From Girardinichthys multiradiatus (taxonomy: Eukaryota; Chordata; Actinopteri; Cyprinodontiformes; Goodeidae), in assembly GCF_021462225.1 (NCBI RefSeq), contig NC_061798.1, forward strand, positions 20,234,820 through 20,298,819: 64,000 bases of DNA, in the 5' to 3' direction. The notes beneath the pieces are model-generated. The model saw only the letters and a list, made by a program, of their open reading frames with translations, was not told where the DNA came from and searched no databases. Below are positions 25,662-36,221 of the stretch, piece after piece (positions within the stretch are counted from its first letter, which is position 1; each line of letters starts with the position of its first letter). A program made the translations under genes and the position numbers.

Positions 25662-27218
25662 TACAATGCCTTGCGAAAGTATTCGGCCCCTTTGAAGTTT
25701 TCAACCTCTTGCCACATTTCAGGCTTCAAACATAAAGATATAAAATTCAAATGTTTTGTGAAGAATCAACAACAAGTGGGACAAAGTGGAATAAAATGTA
25801 TTGGATGTGTCAAACTAGTTTAACAAATAATAAACTGAAAAGTGGGGCGTGCAATATTATTCGGCCCCCTTACGTTAATACTTTGTAGCGCCACCCTTTG
25901 CTGCAATTACAGCTACAAGTCTCTTGGGGAATGTCTCTATCAGTTTTGCACATCAAGAGACTGAAATTCTTGCCCATTCTTCCTTGCAAAACAGCTCGAG
26001 CTCAGTGAGGTTGGATGGAGAGCGTTCGTGAACAGCAGTCTTCAGCTCTTTCCACAGATTCTCGATTAGATTCAGGTCTGGACGTTGACTTGGCCATTCC
26101 AACACCTGGATACGTTTATTTGTGAACCATTCCATTGTAGATTTGGCTTTATGTTTTTGATCATTGTCTTGTTGGAAGATAAATCTCCGTCCCAGTCTCA
26201 GGTCTCTTGCAGACTCCAACAGTTTTTCTTCCAGAATTGTCCTGTATTTGGCCCCATCCATCTTCCCATCAATTTTGACCATCTCCCCTGTCCCTCCTGA
26301 CAAAAAGCAGGCCCAAACCATGATGCCGCCATCACCATGTTTGACAGTGGGGATGGTGTGTTCAGGGTGATGAGCTGTGTTGCTTTTACGCCAAACACAT
26401 CGTTTTGCATTGTGGCCAAACAGTTCGATTTTGGTTTCATCTGACCAGAGCACCTTCTTCCACATGTTTGGTGTTTCTCCCAGGTGGCTTGTGGCAAACT
26501 TTAAACGAGACTTTTTATGGATATCTTTGAGAAATGGCTTTCTTCTTGCCACTCTTCCATAAAGGCCAGATTTGTGCAGTATACGACTGATTGTTGTCCT
26601 ATGGACAGACTCTCCCACCTCAGCTGTAGATCTCTGCAGTTCATCCAGAGTGATCATGGGCCTCTTGGCTGCATCTCTCATCAGTCTTCTCCTTGTTCGA
26701 GATGAAAGTTTAGAGGGACGGCCGGGTCTTGGTAGATTTGCAGTGGTCTGATACTCCTTCCATTTCAATATGATTGCTTGTACAGTGCTCCTTGGGATGT
26801 TTAAAGCTTGGGAAATCTTTTTGTATCCAAATCCGGCTTTAAACGTCTCCACAACAGTATCTTGGACCTGCCTGGTGTGTTCCTTGGTCTTCATGATGCT
26901 CTCTGTGCTTTGAACAGAACCCTGAGACTATCACAGAGCAGGTGCATTTATACGGAGACTTGATTACACACAGGTGGATTCTATTTATCATCATCAGTCA
27001 TTTGGGACAACATTGGATCATTCAGAAATCCTCACTGAACGTCTGGAGTGAGTTTGCTGCACTGAAAGTAAAGGGGCCGAATAATATTGCACGCCCCACT
27101 TTTCACTTTTTTATTTGTTAAAAAAGTTTGACACATCCAATACCTTTCATTCCACTTCACGATTGTGTCCCACTTGTTGTTGATTCTTCACAAAAAATTT
27201 GAATTTTATATATTTATG
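25662..27218 (-). mobile_element. Tc1-like transposon, nearly complete
   Basis: The left end starts TACAATGCCTTGCGAAAGTA. Long inverted repeats of about 150 bases or more flank the transposase, for example GTGGGGCGTGCAATATTATT on the left against its complement near 27083-27105. The right end stops about 65 bases short of the outer terminus, at the boundary with the duplicated host segment at 27219. Loss of the outer right end would block ordinary transposition. Confidence 0.9.
25953..26894 (-). CDS. Tc1-like transposase, 313 residues, truncated by one stop near the C-terminus
   Basis: The N-terminal half has paired-like helix-turn-helix DNA-binding domains (GFGYKKISQALNIPRSTVQ; GRPSKLSSRTRRRLMRDA). 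The C-terminal half is the DDE catalytic domain: WSDETKIEL, FQQDNDQKHKA and NLIENLWKEL supply the D, D and E. Cut-and-paste transposase acting at TA sites in the nucleus. After ISVS a TGA interrupts the frame, and the usual C-terminal end (..LIETFPKRLVAVI..) continues in the same frame past it, so about 26 residues are lost. Catalytic residues lie before the stop. Confidence 0.93.
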   Translation of the reverse strand: MKTKEHTRQVQDTVVETFKAGFGYKKISQALNIPRSTVQAIILKWKEYQTTANLPRPGRPSKLSSRTRRRLMRDAAKRPMITLDELQRSTAEVGESVHRTTISRILHKSGLYGRVARRKPFLKDIHKKSRLKFATSHLGETPNMWKKVLWSDETKIELFGHNAKRCVWRKSNTAHHPEHTIPTVKHGDGGIMVWACFLSGGTGEMVKIDGKMDGAKYRTILEEKLLESARDLRLGRRFIFQQDNDQKHKAKSTMEWFTNKRIQVLEWPSQRPDLNLIENLWKELKTAVHERSPSNLTELELFCKEEWARISVS

Positions 27219-27263
27219 TCTGTTAAAAGTGCAAATATCAAGTTTCCATCAATTACTGCAAGT

Positions 27264-27740
27264 TGTCCTGTTGTGATTTGGGGTTTGTTGGTTTCAGGTT
27301 TTTTCCTTATATGTTTTGCACTGCTCAAGTTTTGAATCATGCTTTTGTTTATTATTTTTCTGGTTATGTTTTAGTCTTGTTCATGTTTTGTCAAGTTTGG
27401 TTTTGTTTGTATATTAGAGTCTCTGTTTTTGCCACAGCCACGTTTTGTTCTGTCTGTCAATTAAGTTTACTCGGTTCACCTGCTCAAAGTTAATCTGTCT
27501 CTTTGCTCCACCTGGTTTTCACTCCATATATACACACCGGTTCAGTTAGTCGTCGCGGAAACATTCTCAAACCAAGTCTTGTTTTTTTGATCATGCCATG
27601 CCTGTCTTGCCTGCCCGTTTGTTTTTTTCCTGCCTCCTGCTGTGAGTGAGTTTTTGTTATTAAACCTTTTTTCACTTACCATCACGCTGCCTGCTCGTCT
27701 GCATTCTGGGGTCCTATATCTCGCGAGCCATAACATGTCC
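27264..27740. mobile_element. Solo LTR (27269-27735) with TGTCC target duplication
   Basis: The insertion starts TGTTGTGATTTGG and ends CCATAACA (TG..CA), 467 bases. It is flanked by TGTCC at 27264-27268 and 27736-27740. The empty site is visible in duplication copy 1 at about 22500 (AGTTGTCCAGATCC), which proves the exact ends. Inside are a TATATA region and ATTAAA. A 5-base duplication fits Gypsy- or retrovirus-type integration. The family is not assigned. Confidence 0.92.
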
Positions 27741-27887
27741 AGATCCTGAAGAGACAAAGCAGCTCCAGAACGTGTCCGATCCACACCCATGTAAGTACGT
27801 ACGTACATTCTGTTAATTTAGTGCAAATAAAAATCACAAAGTGCTTCACAAACAGAAAGTAGACATTTCAAATATGCTTAAAATTGG

Positions 27888-28108
27888 GGTTACTGTGGTT
27901 CAGTTGAAAGAGTTGTTTATTTGATCCCTCCTTCCTCCAGCTACCTTTCAATGTGCCCCTGGGCAAGGTACTTTGCCTATGTTGCCAACCTATCTGTATT
28001 TCTGTGTATGAATGCTAATGCGAGTGGTTGAATGTGACTCTATTGTAAATCGCTTTGACTGGTCAGTATGAATAGAAAGTACCATCTAAATTCAGCCCAT
28101 TTACCATT
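27888..28108 (+). repeat. tRNA-derived SINE
   Basis: It starts with a box-A-like ACTGTGGTTCAGTTGAAAGAG. A degraded box B (TTTGATCCC), the phrase GTGCCCCTGGGCAAGGTACT and a tail ending CAGCCCATTTACCATTT follow. This order is that of common fish tRNA SINEs. RNA polymerase III transcription is implied by the boxes but not shown. Confidence 0.75.
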
Positions 28109-28284
28109 TAAATTAAAACGTGATCAAAAAGACAAAAAAAAAGTCATTTAAATGTTGAGAGAATAAAAAAAACAAATGGCAGAAATTTTAAAAGATCCAA
28201 ATGAAAAAAGCACATTTGAAAAAAATAATGTTTTCAACTGCTTTTTAAAGGAGTCTCGGCTATCAAGGCAATGTAAAGAAAAAG

Positions 28285-28440
28285 TATGCTCCACAGTCAA
28301 GGTGCAACATGTTTGACTGTCGGTATGATGTCCTCTTTCTGAAATGCTACGTTAGTTACGTCAGACGTAATGGGCAGCACACCAAAAAGTTTCACTTGTG
28401 TCTTACCAGTCTTGTCTTTTTTGTTTGTTTATTCAGTTCA
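28285..28440 (-). mobile_element. Tc1-like fragment
   Basis: The plus-strand text around TTGACTGTCGGTATGATGTCC and the following line match, by recall, the reverse complement of Tc1 transposase/ITR-proximal sequence. Frames are broken. Confidence 0.45.
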
Positions 28441-28444
28441 TTGA

Positions 28445-29440
28445 ACAAAAATAGGCCAATTCATCTCAAAGGAAAATATGCCATATACCACGTTATAGCT
28501 CCCAAAACTAAATTTCAACTGCAGTCCCTGTCACACAAAAAATATAAGTTACACAAAGAACAGTATAGAAGATAATACAGAGCATATATACAGGTATAAA
28601 TGTTAAATTGTATTTTACATAGCAAATATTCAAGGTTAAACAGTAAATGAAAAGTGAACGTGTTTCAGAACCACTCTATACCCTCTGCCTATCCTACATT
28701 CCTCAGAATACATAATATCAGAAGATATAAGTTGTTCTAGAGAAAACAATATCTTTCCAAAAGTTCCTAGAATCAATACATTATTTTTGAACAATCTGTG
28801 TTACCTTTTGTGCCATTGTAGTTTTTTTTTACCAAGCAATAGTTTTCCCCTTGGCATGTCAAGGTTGCCATTTTAGCCCAATGTCTCCCTGTTAATCATG
28901 AACACTACAGGCAAGTCAGGTTTGCAATACTTTAAATGTAGTTCTAGAGTTTTTGTGACATCCTGGATTAGTCATCAATGTGTTTTTGGAGTAATGATGT
29001 TAGGGCAGCCAGTCCTGTAAATGTTCGCCACTGTTTTATGTCAAATAATGCATTGTAATAAAATATTGTTGTCAGAAAATTCTGGTTTGACGGTGGATTA
29101 ATGTGCATTCAAGGCCGTAGGAGCCACATGGTGAGTTGAATCGCTTTTTTAATTATAACACTGGTAGATTCACAGGCAGAGGCAGGATATGCAAAACAGG
29201 CAAGTTTACTGACATGGAGCAAGGTAGTAAACAGTAGGATTCAGTCACGAGCAATGAAAACCAGAGAGCATAAATACAGAGGCAGGTTGGAGAAATGACC
29301 AATGAACAAGAGGAGCTAATCAGATGAGATGCGGAGCAGCTGGCGGCCAGGAGAAAACAGAGCAACAGAAGGAGGGAGGCTAATGTTGGCTAACACAGAG
29401 AATTCCAGAGATGAAACAGAAATATCAAAACACCAGAATG
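28445..29440. other. Intergenic stretch; possible decayed LTR at 29100-29440
   Basis: No gene. The segment 29150-29440 (GGCAGAGGCAGGATATGC.. purine-rich, ending near the Tc1 remnant) reads like reverse-oriented Gypsy-type LTR DNA, but ends were not found. Confidence 0.3.
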
Positions 29441-31592
29441 AACCAACAAACTAATCTACCATAAATAAACTGAAATAACAGCAACTAGAGAACATAAACA
29501 GGAACATGCAGATAAACAAACAAGGAATTGAAACATCTAAAACCAGTAAATCACAAATATTGTACTTTATATATTGTACTAACTTAAATTCAGCTATTGC
29601 CATAATTTCCCCCTGACCGGCCATTGTTGGACCCCCTTTTGACTTCAAAACTGCCTTAATCCTTCGTGGCATAGATTCAACAAGGTACTGGAAACATTCC
29701 TCAGAGAGTTTGGTCCATATTGACTTGATAGCATCACACAGATGCTGCAGATTTGTCGGCTGCACATTCATGATGCAAATCTCCTGTTCCACCACATCCC
29801 AAAGGTGCTCTATTGGATTGAGATCTGGTGACTGTGGAGGCCATTAGAGAACAGTGAACTCATTGTCATGTGGTCATAAAGGGATGGACATGGTCAGCAA
29901 CAATACTCAGGTAGGCTGTGGTGTTGACATGATGCTCAATTGGTACTAAGGGGCCCGAAGTGTGCCAAGAAAATATCCCCCACACCATTACGCCACCACC
30001 ACCAGCCTGAACCGTTGATACAAGGCAGGATGGATCCATGCTTCATGTTGGTGACGCCAAATTCTGACCCTACCATCTGAATGTTGCAGCAGAAATCGAG
30101 ACTCATCAGACCAGGCAACGTTTTTCCAATCTTCTCTTGTCCAATTTTGGTGAGCCTGTGCAAATTGCAACCTCAGTTTCCTGTTCTTAGCTGAGGAGTG
30201 GCACCCGGTATGGTCTTCTGCTGCTGTAGCCCATTCGCCTCAAGGTTCGACGTGTTGTGCATTCAGAGATGCTTTTCTGCATGCCTTGGTTGTAACGAGT
30301 GGTTATTGGGGCCTGCCATAGCATTGCATGGAGGCACCTGTTACTATTCACCTCTGAACAGGATTCTTTATCATTTTTCTTCCGTCCAGATTAATGCGGC
30401 CCGAACCGCAGCGTGCACCCCCACAATATATATATATCAAAACGTCCGGCTCGGTCCCGGGAGGTGTGCTATTACTTTTATTGGCGTTTCGAGTTACCAT
30501 GGCGACGTAATTAACGAAAAACCGCCCCCCCCAAAATCCCCATAGGAATGAATGGAGTCAGGGGCGGAGGAATCCTCAAAATTCACTGTTTTTGAGGCTC
30601 TACTGTATCGCCATACTTTCACCTAGAAACACAGTTTGACTTTCAGTTTGTAGAAAAACCCGCCGGCTCTTCAGAAATGAAAACGGTTTGTTGATAACTG
30701 CTACGGTTTCTCTAAAATTAGACTTCAAGCGACACAAAGTTTGCCACAAAATCACACTCTAACAGTGGAGATGGCAGTTACTAGAGTGTAGAAAGGGGAT
30801 TTTTTCAGGAAAAATTATTTTTAACTGGCACTCACGGCCACAAATTTCGTTCTAAAGTCACAATTTTCGGTCAGTTTGTAGGGCCGGGCCTCTGCTTTCA
30901 CACAATAACTTTAAAATTGTTCTAGGTTTTGTAGATTTCTGTCAAAACCCCCTCGATCGCCAAGACTCACAGGAATTCTGTAGGCCTCCCATGTATTTTC
31001 AATGAGAGTTTGACCAGTAATCCATGAGTGACACCATTTCTTTCCATCATCCTATTTTATTCTGTGAATGACATAGAGCTATGAAAATCTCCATGATTGG
31101 GGACGAGGGATAGCTGTCGCCCACAGTTTAAAAAAAATTTCAAATACCATGTACGGTATTTCAAATACCGAGATATTAGACTTTGTTCGGGAGCATATTC
31201 AGGCATTTTTGTCTTTTTCTCCATTTTCCCTCTCTTTTCACCTTGTGTTGTGCCTTTATTATTATATTTTCAAAAATAAAGGATGAATATTATCGTTCCC
31301 CTGTCCGTTCTGATAAAAACGGTCCAAGAATGACATCGATCGCCCCTACGGTTTCCGAGTTATGGCCAGTCGTTCGGGAGCATGCGCCTCCATGTTATAA
31401 AGCCTAGACCAGGGGAGACACAGAGTGAGGTGCTGCGTGAGTGAGAAACAGCAGGTGTCAAGTTACACTGACGCTCTTTGCTGATTGGCTGATTCATTCC
31501 TCACTGTTCTATTTATAGCTCTGTGTATCTCCTAATGTATATGTCTGGATGTGATTCTGTCTTTCTTTCTGCCGCTCTGTGTCTCACACTCA

Positions 31593-31701
31593 GACACACA
31601 CCCACACACACACCCCCACACACACACACACACACACCCACACACCCACACACGCACACACACACACACACACACACAGACACACAAACACATACACAAA
31701 C
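31593..31701. repeat. (CA)n microsatellite, interrupted
   Basis: CACACA tracts broken by CCCACA and GCACA units. ORFs over it are artefacts of the repeat. Confidence 0.95.
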
Positions 31702-31943
31702 ATGGATTACTATCTTTCTGAGGACTTTGCATTGACTTGACTTGATTTTCATTCATTTCTATGGCTTAAACCTGACCCGACCCCTAACCCTTTGACCATC
31801 TTCATAGGAGGCAACTACATGGCGGCCATGTTGTGTGGGGAACTTAAACAGCATGTACTGCTATTCCAACATCCAGACAACAGTGATTGACCCTAAAGGT
31901 CAATTTCTTTCATCAACCCTCCATGCTTATTAATGATAATTTA

Positions 31944-32825
31944 AAGCTGATAATAACATACACAATGGTTTTAGAATAGCAAGCATGTTCTATATAACTA
32001 ATAGAAATAACCCAGACCTGAAAGGACAACCATGCTTGATTTTCAAAATAAGACAAAACATGCTCTACAAAATAAAAGCCTTTAAACAATAGATGATTGC
32101 AGGAGTGGGCTTCACACTACTGTTGGAGCTCCCCCAGTGATGGGAATGGGACTATGCTGGTCCTTTGAAACAGGCTTACTGAAACTTCCAAAATAAAAGC
32201 CCACATCTTCCATAGTTACTATGGATTTTGTGAGCTGACAACTGCATAGAAAATTATTTTTAAATAGCAAGCGGGTTCTATTTAATTAATGGAACTAACC
32301 CAGACCTGAAGGGACAACCATGCTGGACTTTCAAAATAAGACAAAACATGCTCTACAAAATAAAAGCCCTTACATTTTAAACTATAGATTCATTGAAGGA
32401 CTGGCCTTTACACTATTTTTGAAGCTCATCAAGTGTTGGAAATGGGACTATGTTGGCCCTTTTAAAATAAGGCTTACTGAAACTTTCAAAATAAAAGCCT
32501 CAGTCTTCAAGAGTTACTATGGATATTGTGAGCTGACAAGTGCATAGAAAATGATTTTTAAATAGCAAGCGGGTTCTATTTAACTAATGGAACTAACCCA
32601 GTCCTGAAAGTGCAACCATGCTGGACTTTCAAAATAAGACAAAACATGCTCTACAAAATAAAAGCCTTTGCATTTTAAACAATAGACCATTTCAGGACTG
32701 GGCTTCACACTAATGTTGGAGCTCACCCAGTGTTGCCCATTTAAAATAAGGCTTACTGAAAATTTCAAAATAAAAGCCTCAGTCTTCCAGAGTCACTAGT
32801 AATATTTTAAGCTGATAATAGCATA
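31944..32825. repeat. Minisatellite: three tandem units of about 280-300 bases
   Basis: The phrases AGCTGA.AA..GCATAG(A) recur at about 31944, 32231, 32530 and 32808. GACAAAACATGCTCTACAAA recurs once in each unit (about 32050, 32340 and 32638). The array sits inside the insert that splits the Tc1 element. Confidence 0.92.
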
Positions 32826-33304
32826 GACAATAAAAAAATAGCAAGTTCCGGTCCGAGAAGCACGCACCAAGAGGCAGGCCTCGTCTAAATTTCTTCCGAA
32901 ATTTTCTAGTTTGAGTTACTGTTGCCTTTCTATCAGCTCGAACCAATCTGGCCATTCTCCTCTGACCTCTGGCATCAACAAGGCATGTGCGCCCACAGAA
33001 CTGCCACTCACTGGATATTTTCTCTTTTTCGGACCATTCTCTGTAAACCGTAGAGATGGTACTGCATGAAATTCCCAGTAGATCAGCACTTTCTGAAATA
33101 CTCAGACCAGCCCTTCTGGCACCAACAACCATGCCACGTTCAACATCACCTAAATCACCTTTCTTCCCCCATTCTGATGCTCGGTTTGAACTGCAGCAGG
33201 TCGTCTTAACCATGTCTACATGCCTAAATGCACTGAGATTAGACATTTTTGTTAACGAGCAATTGGACAAGTGTACCTAATAAAGTGACCGGTGAGTGTA
33301 TGGC

Positions 33305-34320
33305 TAGTCTTATTTTTTTGCCCTGTGAAGCATTTGATCATATGGATGTGGCACTAAGAGTAAACTGCAAAATCTTTCAACTACCTCTCAATCAATCATA
33401 TACCAGCATCTAGAGACATTCAGGTTGTAAAAAGTAAAGTTCAAACCAAGAATTAGATTTAAAATGAAAGGAAACTTACATAAATTTTGTTGTGCAACAA
33501 TGAGATTATCCAAGAACGTTTATGGTATGAATCACTCAGTGAGTGTTATTAAAATAGTCTTGTTCAAGATAAGAGCACCAGAGTGTTTCTCGGGTTCACT
33601 AATTGTTGGCACTGTTCAAACTTTGGAACACCAACTTCTAAGTAAGTTATTGTGGCTAACTGGCGTGTTGTTTCTCTATTATGTTACAGCTGCAGAACCG
33701 GCTCTGGCTGGTGACCTTCAGAGTGGCTCAAGTAGAGTCTCACCCAGAGTCTCATAAGCATAGTAAAATACAGACATAACATAAACAAAGCAAAGCTCAA
33801 CGCATGAAATTGAATGAGAAGTACGCAAAAAACTAATTTTGGCAGATGGGCTGTTTCAGAAACTGGAGATCTTCGGTAAATTAGAAATGCGTGTTCTCTG
33901 GTTTACGGAGAAGGAGGACAAATGTGTCCTGTTGATTATGGAGGTTAGAGGAGAATGGGCAGACAGGGAGATGATAGAATTCTACCCTTTCCTCTTTACT
34001 GACTGGCAAATTGCCACTCCAACCCCTTAAAAAACACTGTATTTTTGTTTGTGCAAGACATTGTAGTGCTTTAATACTCACAGCAGCACCCATTGCTCTT
34101 TGAAAAGAGCAATAGAGGTACTCAGCCAACGAGGTATTTTGTCTGTTTTTATGCTGTAAAGTAGTTTATTTGCTAATTGTCTTTATTTTTAATCAAGCTA
34201 ATTATTGTCTTGTCTGTGTTTTAGTTTTCACGGTGTGTTTTGAATCTATACCAAGATGGATTCAATAAATTCATCAGTTAAGAAAACCACTTGCATCTGT
34301 CTGTACCTGGAGGAATTACA
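33305..34320. other. Intergenic stretch, nothing recognised
   Basis: Short ORFs at 33464-33757 and 33839-34030 have no family resemblance or supporting context. Confidence 0.35.
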
Positions 34321-35440
34321 CTCAGTCATAATTGATAACTATTACCAGAGATGTCACTGTTTAATCGACCGTTTCTGCTGAAACGTGTGGAACTTTAACC
34401 TTATCTTGACTGACGAATCACTCTTGCACAAAATAAACACAAAACGCCTCCTATTTATCTCTGTGAACATTTATTAAATCACAGCCCTGATACAATCCGC
34501 TCTTCCGATTTAATAATCTTCACCTACTCAAACAAGTTCTACACAAAAAGGTGTAAAATATCTAACTAAACAAAATAAAGCAAACAGCAGGTATGGCAAA
34601 AATAATAATATGACAAAGGGATGTGGTTGTGAGCGGAGGTTGGGAGCGTCGCTCAATCTGTAACTCAGTTATACTCAGTTATACTCAGTCATAAAACATC
34701 CCCCAACGCTGGGCGAGGTGAGCACACAAAGAGTTATAAAACTTTTGGTGCAAGCTAGCAAGCAGTAAAGTTGAAGACAAAGAAAATGGTGAATTTCACC
34801 ATGAGGTTATTATAACAGTCCAGTTTCACAGCGCATCTGCACAGTAAAGACACACTAGCGAGACACGGTGGCCTCCGAAAGTACCAGCAAGTTTCAAAAC
34901 AATGGCATGCACATACAATTCAGAACACATTAGATTCAATGGCGACCCTAATCGTACTAAAAATCCTACTCTACCCTGCCCACGCTATTCCTAAAAAAAT
35001 ATAAAAATGAAAGAGTAAAAGGATGGGTTTTACTTTGTTGAAGTTTTCCTTCTGAGCAGAGGGAGAGAGAGGGGGTTGGAAATTAATGTACTTCCACAGT
35101 TAACTTCAGGAAGAGCGGTCAATCTTCATCCTCTGGTCTCCTTGGCGAAAGGGAAAAATATGATCTGACCATCAGGAGTCGACTGGAACAAAAACAAGGT
35201 GGCAATTCGTCTCCTTGAAACTCCTTGTGGTTTTTTTGGTTACGTGTTAAGCTCACGTCTTCGATCGGCAAAGTGATATTTTTGGCCTCCTCACTCCAGA
35301 AACCTCTTTTATGAATTTTTTGTTGGCCAACGAAGGAGAATAAATTAAATCCACTTGGGACTCTTCTCCAGATGATGCTTCAGTTGGGTGGTCACCGTGT
35401 CACGGTCTCCAGCTGACGGCGAGTTTTCAAAGGGGGCGCC
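34320..35440 (+). repeat. LTR-like repeat, copy B
   Basis: It shares an ordered set of phrases with 38187-39200, for example AATCACTCTTGCACAAAATA and then TTCTACACAAA. Boundaries are approximate. A decayed solo LTR is the likeliest identity. Confidence 0.5.
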
Positions 35441-35639
35441 TTCCTATATAGTGTCTTGTGACGTCAGACTTGGGACGCCCCATCATATCAGCCGCAGTGG
35501 CTGATGGGATTTGTAGGAATGGACTGTCACACTCAGACCCACAAGTGTTTAGATACACAAATGTTCTATATTGAGCCGCAGTTACCACTAAACACATCTT
35601 GCATTCATTAGTATCGTGCACTTTGTGGTAACAATGCTG

Positions 35640-35905
35640 TTATTATATATGTTTCTGCAGGTGTAGAAGCAAGCAGGGTGTTATCTTGTAATCTCTTCAT
35701 CCTTTTTTCTCTCCTCCATTCTTTTCTCCTTCTCTCTTTTTCCTTTTGCCCCACCTCTCCTTTTTGTGCTTTTTATTTTTTCCATTTCTTTTCCATCTCC
35801 GTGTCTGTATCAACTGAAATAATCTCAAAGCAGTTTGTAATAACGTTTCTTCTATAAATATCAAGCAGGGCATTAAAGCGTTAGCCGTAATGCTCCACAT
35901 GTTTT
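35640..35905 (-). repeat. Dispersed repeat, inverted partner of 7765-8045
   Basis: Reverse-complement match to 7765-8045, including GTAGAAGCAAGCAGGGTGTT. It abuts the DIRS remnant. Confidence 0.65.
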
Positions 35906-35911
35906 GATCCA

Positions 35912-36221
35912 CACAGACAACAGAGTGGCTGCAGCCTACATAAATCGGCTGTGAGGTGTGCGTTCAGCTCAACTGCTAAACATTGCCAGACAGCTGCTGA
36001 GCTGGGTGAGCACAAACCTGCTCTCCATCAGAGCAGTGTACATCCCCGGCGTCCTGAACAGAGGAGCGGACATCATGTCCAGATCATGGTCTTTGTCACT
36101 CCATCCCGAGCTGATTTCTCAGATCTGCAGCAGATTCGGGAGAGCAGCAGTGAATCAGTTCGCCACACAGGAGAATACACAATGCCAGTTGTGGCTCTCA
36201 CTGAGCCCATGGGAGGGCTGA
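35912..36221 (+). mobile_element. DIRS retrotransposon remnant, RNase H region
   Basis: Plus-strand frames give HTDNRVAAAYIN, ARQLLSWVSTNLLSIRAVYI and PGVLNRGADIMSR, the RNase H block of DIRS/Ngaro-type tyrosine-recombinase retroelements. It is followed by an LHPELISQICSRFGRAAVNQ segment. Frames shift once near 35950. It is interrupted at about 36221 by an L2-like LINE; the recombinase resumes at about 37590. Confidence 0.8.

Larger units (their letters stand above)
30309..32916. mobile_element. Insert inside the Tc1 element (unclassified), carrying microsatellite and minisatellite
   Basis: The Tc1 transposase text stops at 30308 (GAGTGGTTATT) and resumes at about 32917 (TTTGAGTTACTG), so everything between is a later insertion. 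It starts GGGGCCTGCCATAGCATTGC and ends ..GGCAGGCCTC..CCGAAATTTTCTAG. No transposase ORF is recognised. A 1-kb stretch (30390-31470) resembles non-coding fish repeat DNA. Class unknown. Confidence 0.7.
29590..33301 (-). mobile_element. Tc1-like transposon split by a 2.6-kb insert
   Basis: The 5' inverted-repeat end on the minus strand is at 33301 (TACACTCACCGGTCACTTTA). The transposase N-terminal half runs from 33246 to about 32917 (KKGDLGDVERGMVVGARRAG, RADRKATVTQ). The same protein resumes at about 30308 on the far side of the insert (THR/CAQAHQNW.., [14 protein letters not shown]) and continues to about 29590 (TKLSEECFQYLVESMPRRIK). The catalytic-domain middle between about 29840 and 29935 is partly deleted and frames are broken. 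Inactive. Confidence 0.88.

Noticed and set aside
31513..31752. Cys/Val and Thr/His repeat ORFs on both strands
   Set aside because: They translate the CA microsatellite.
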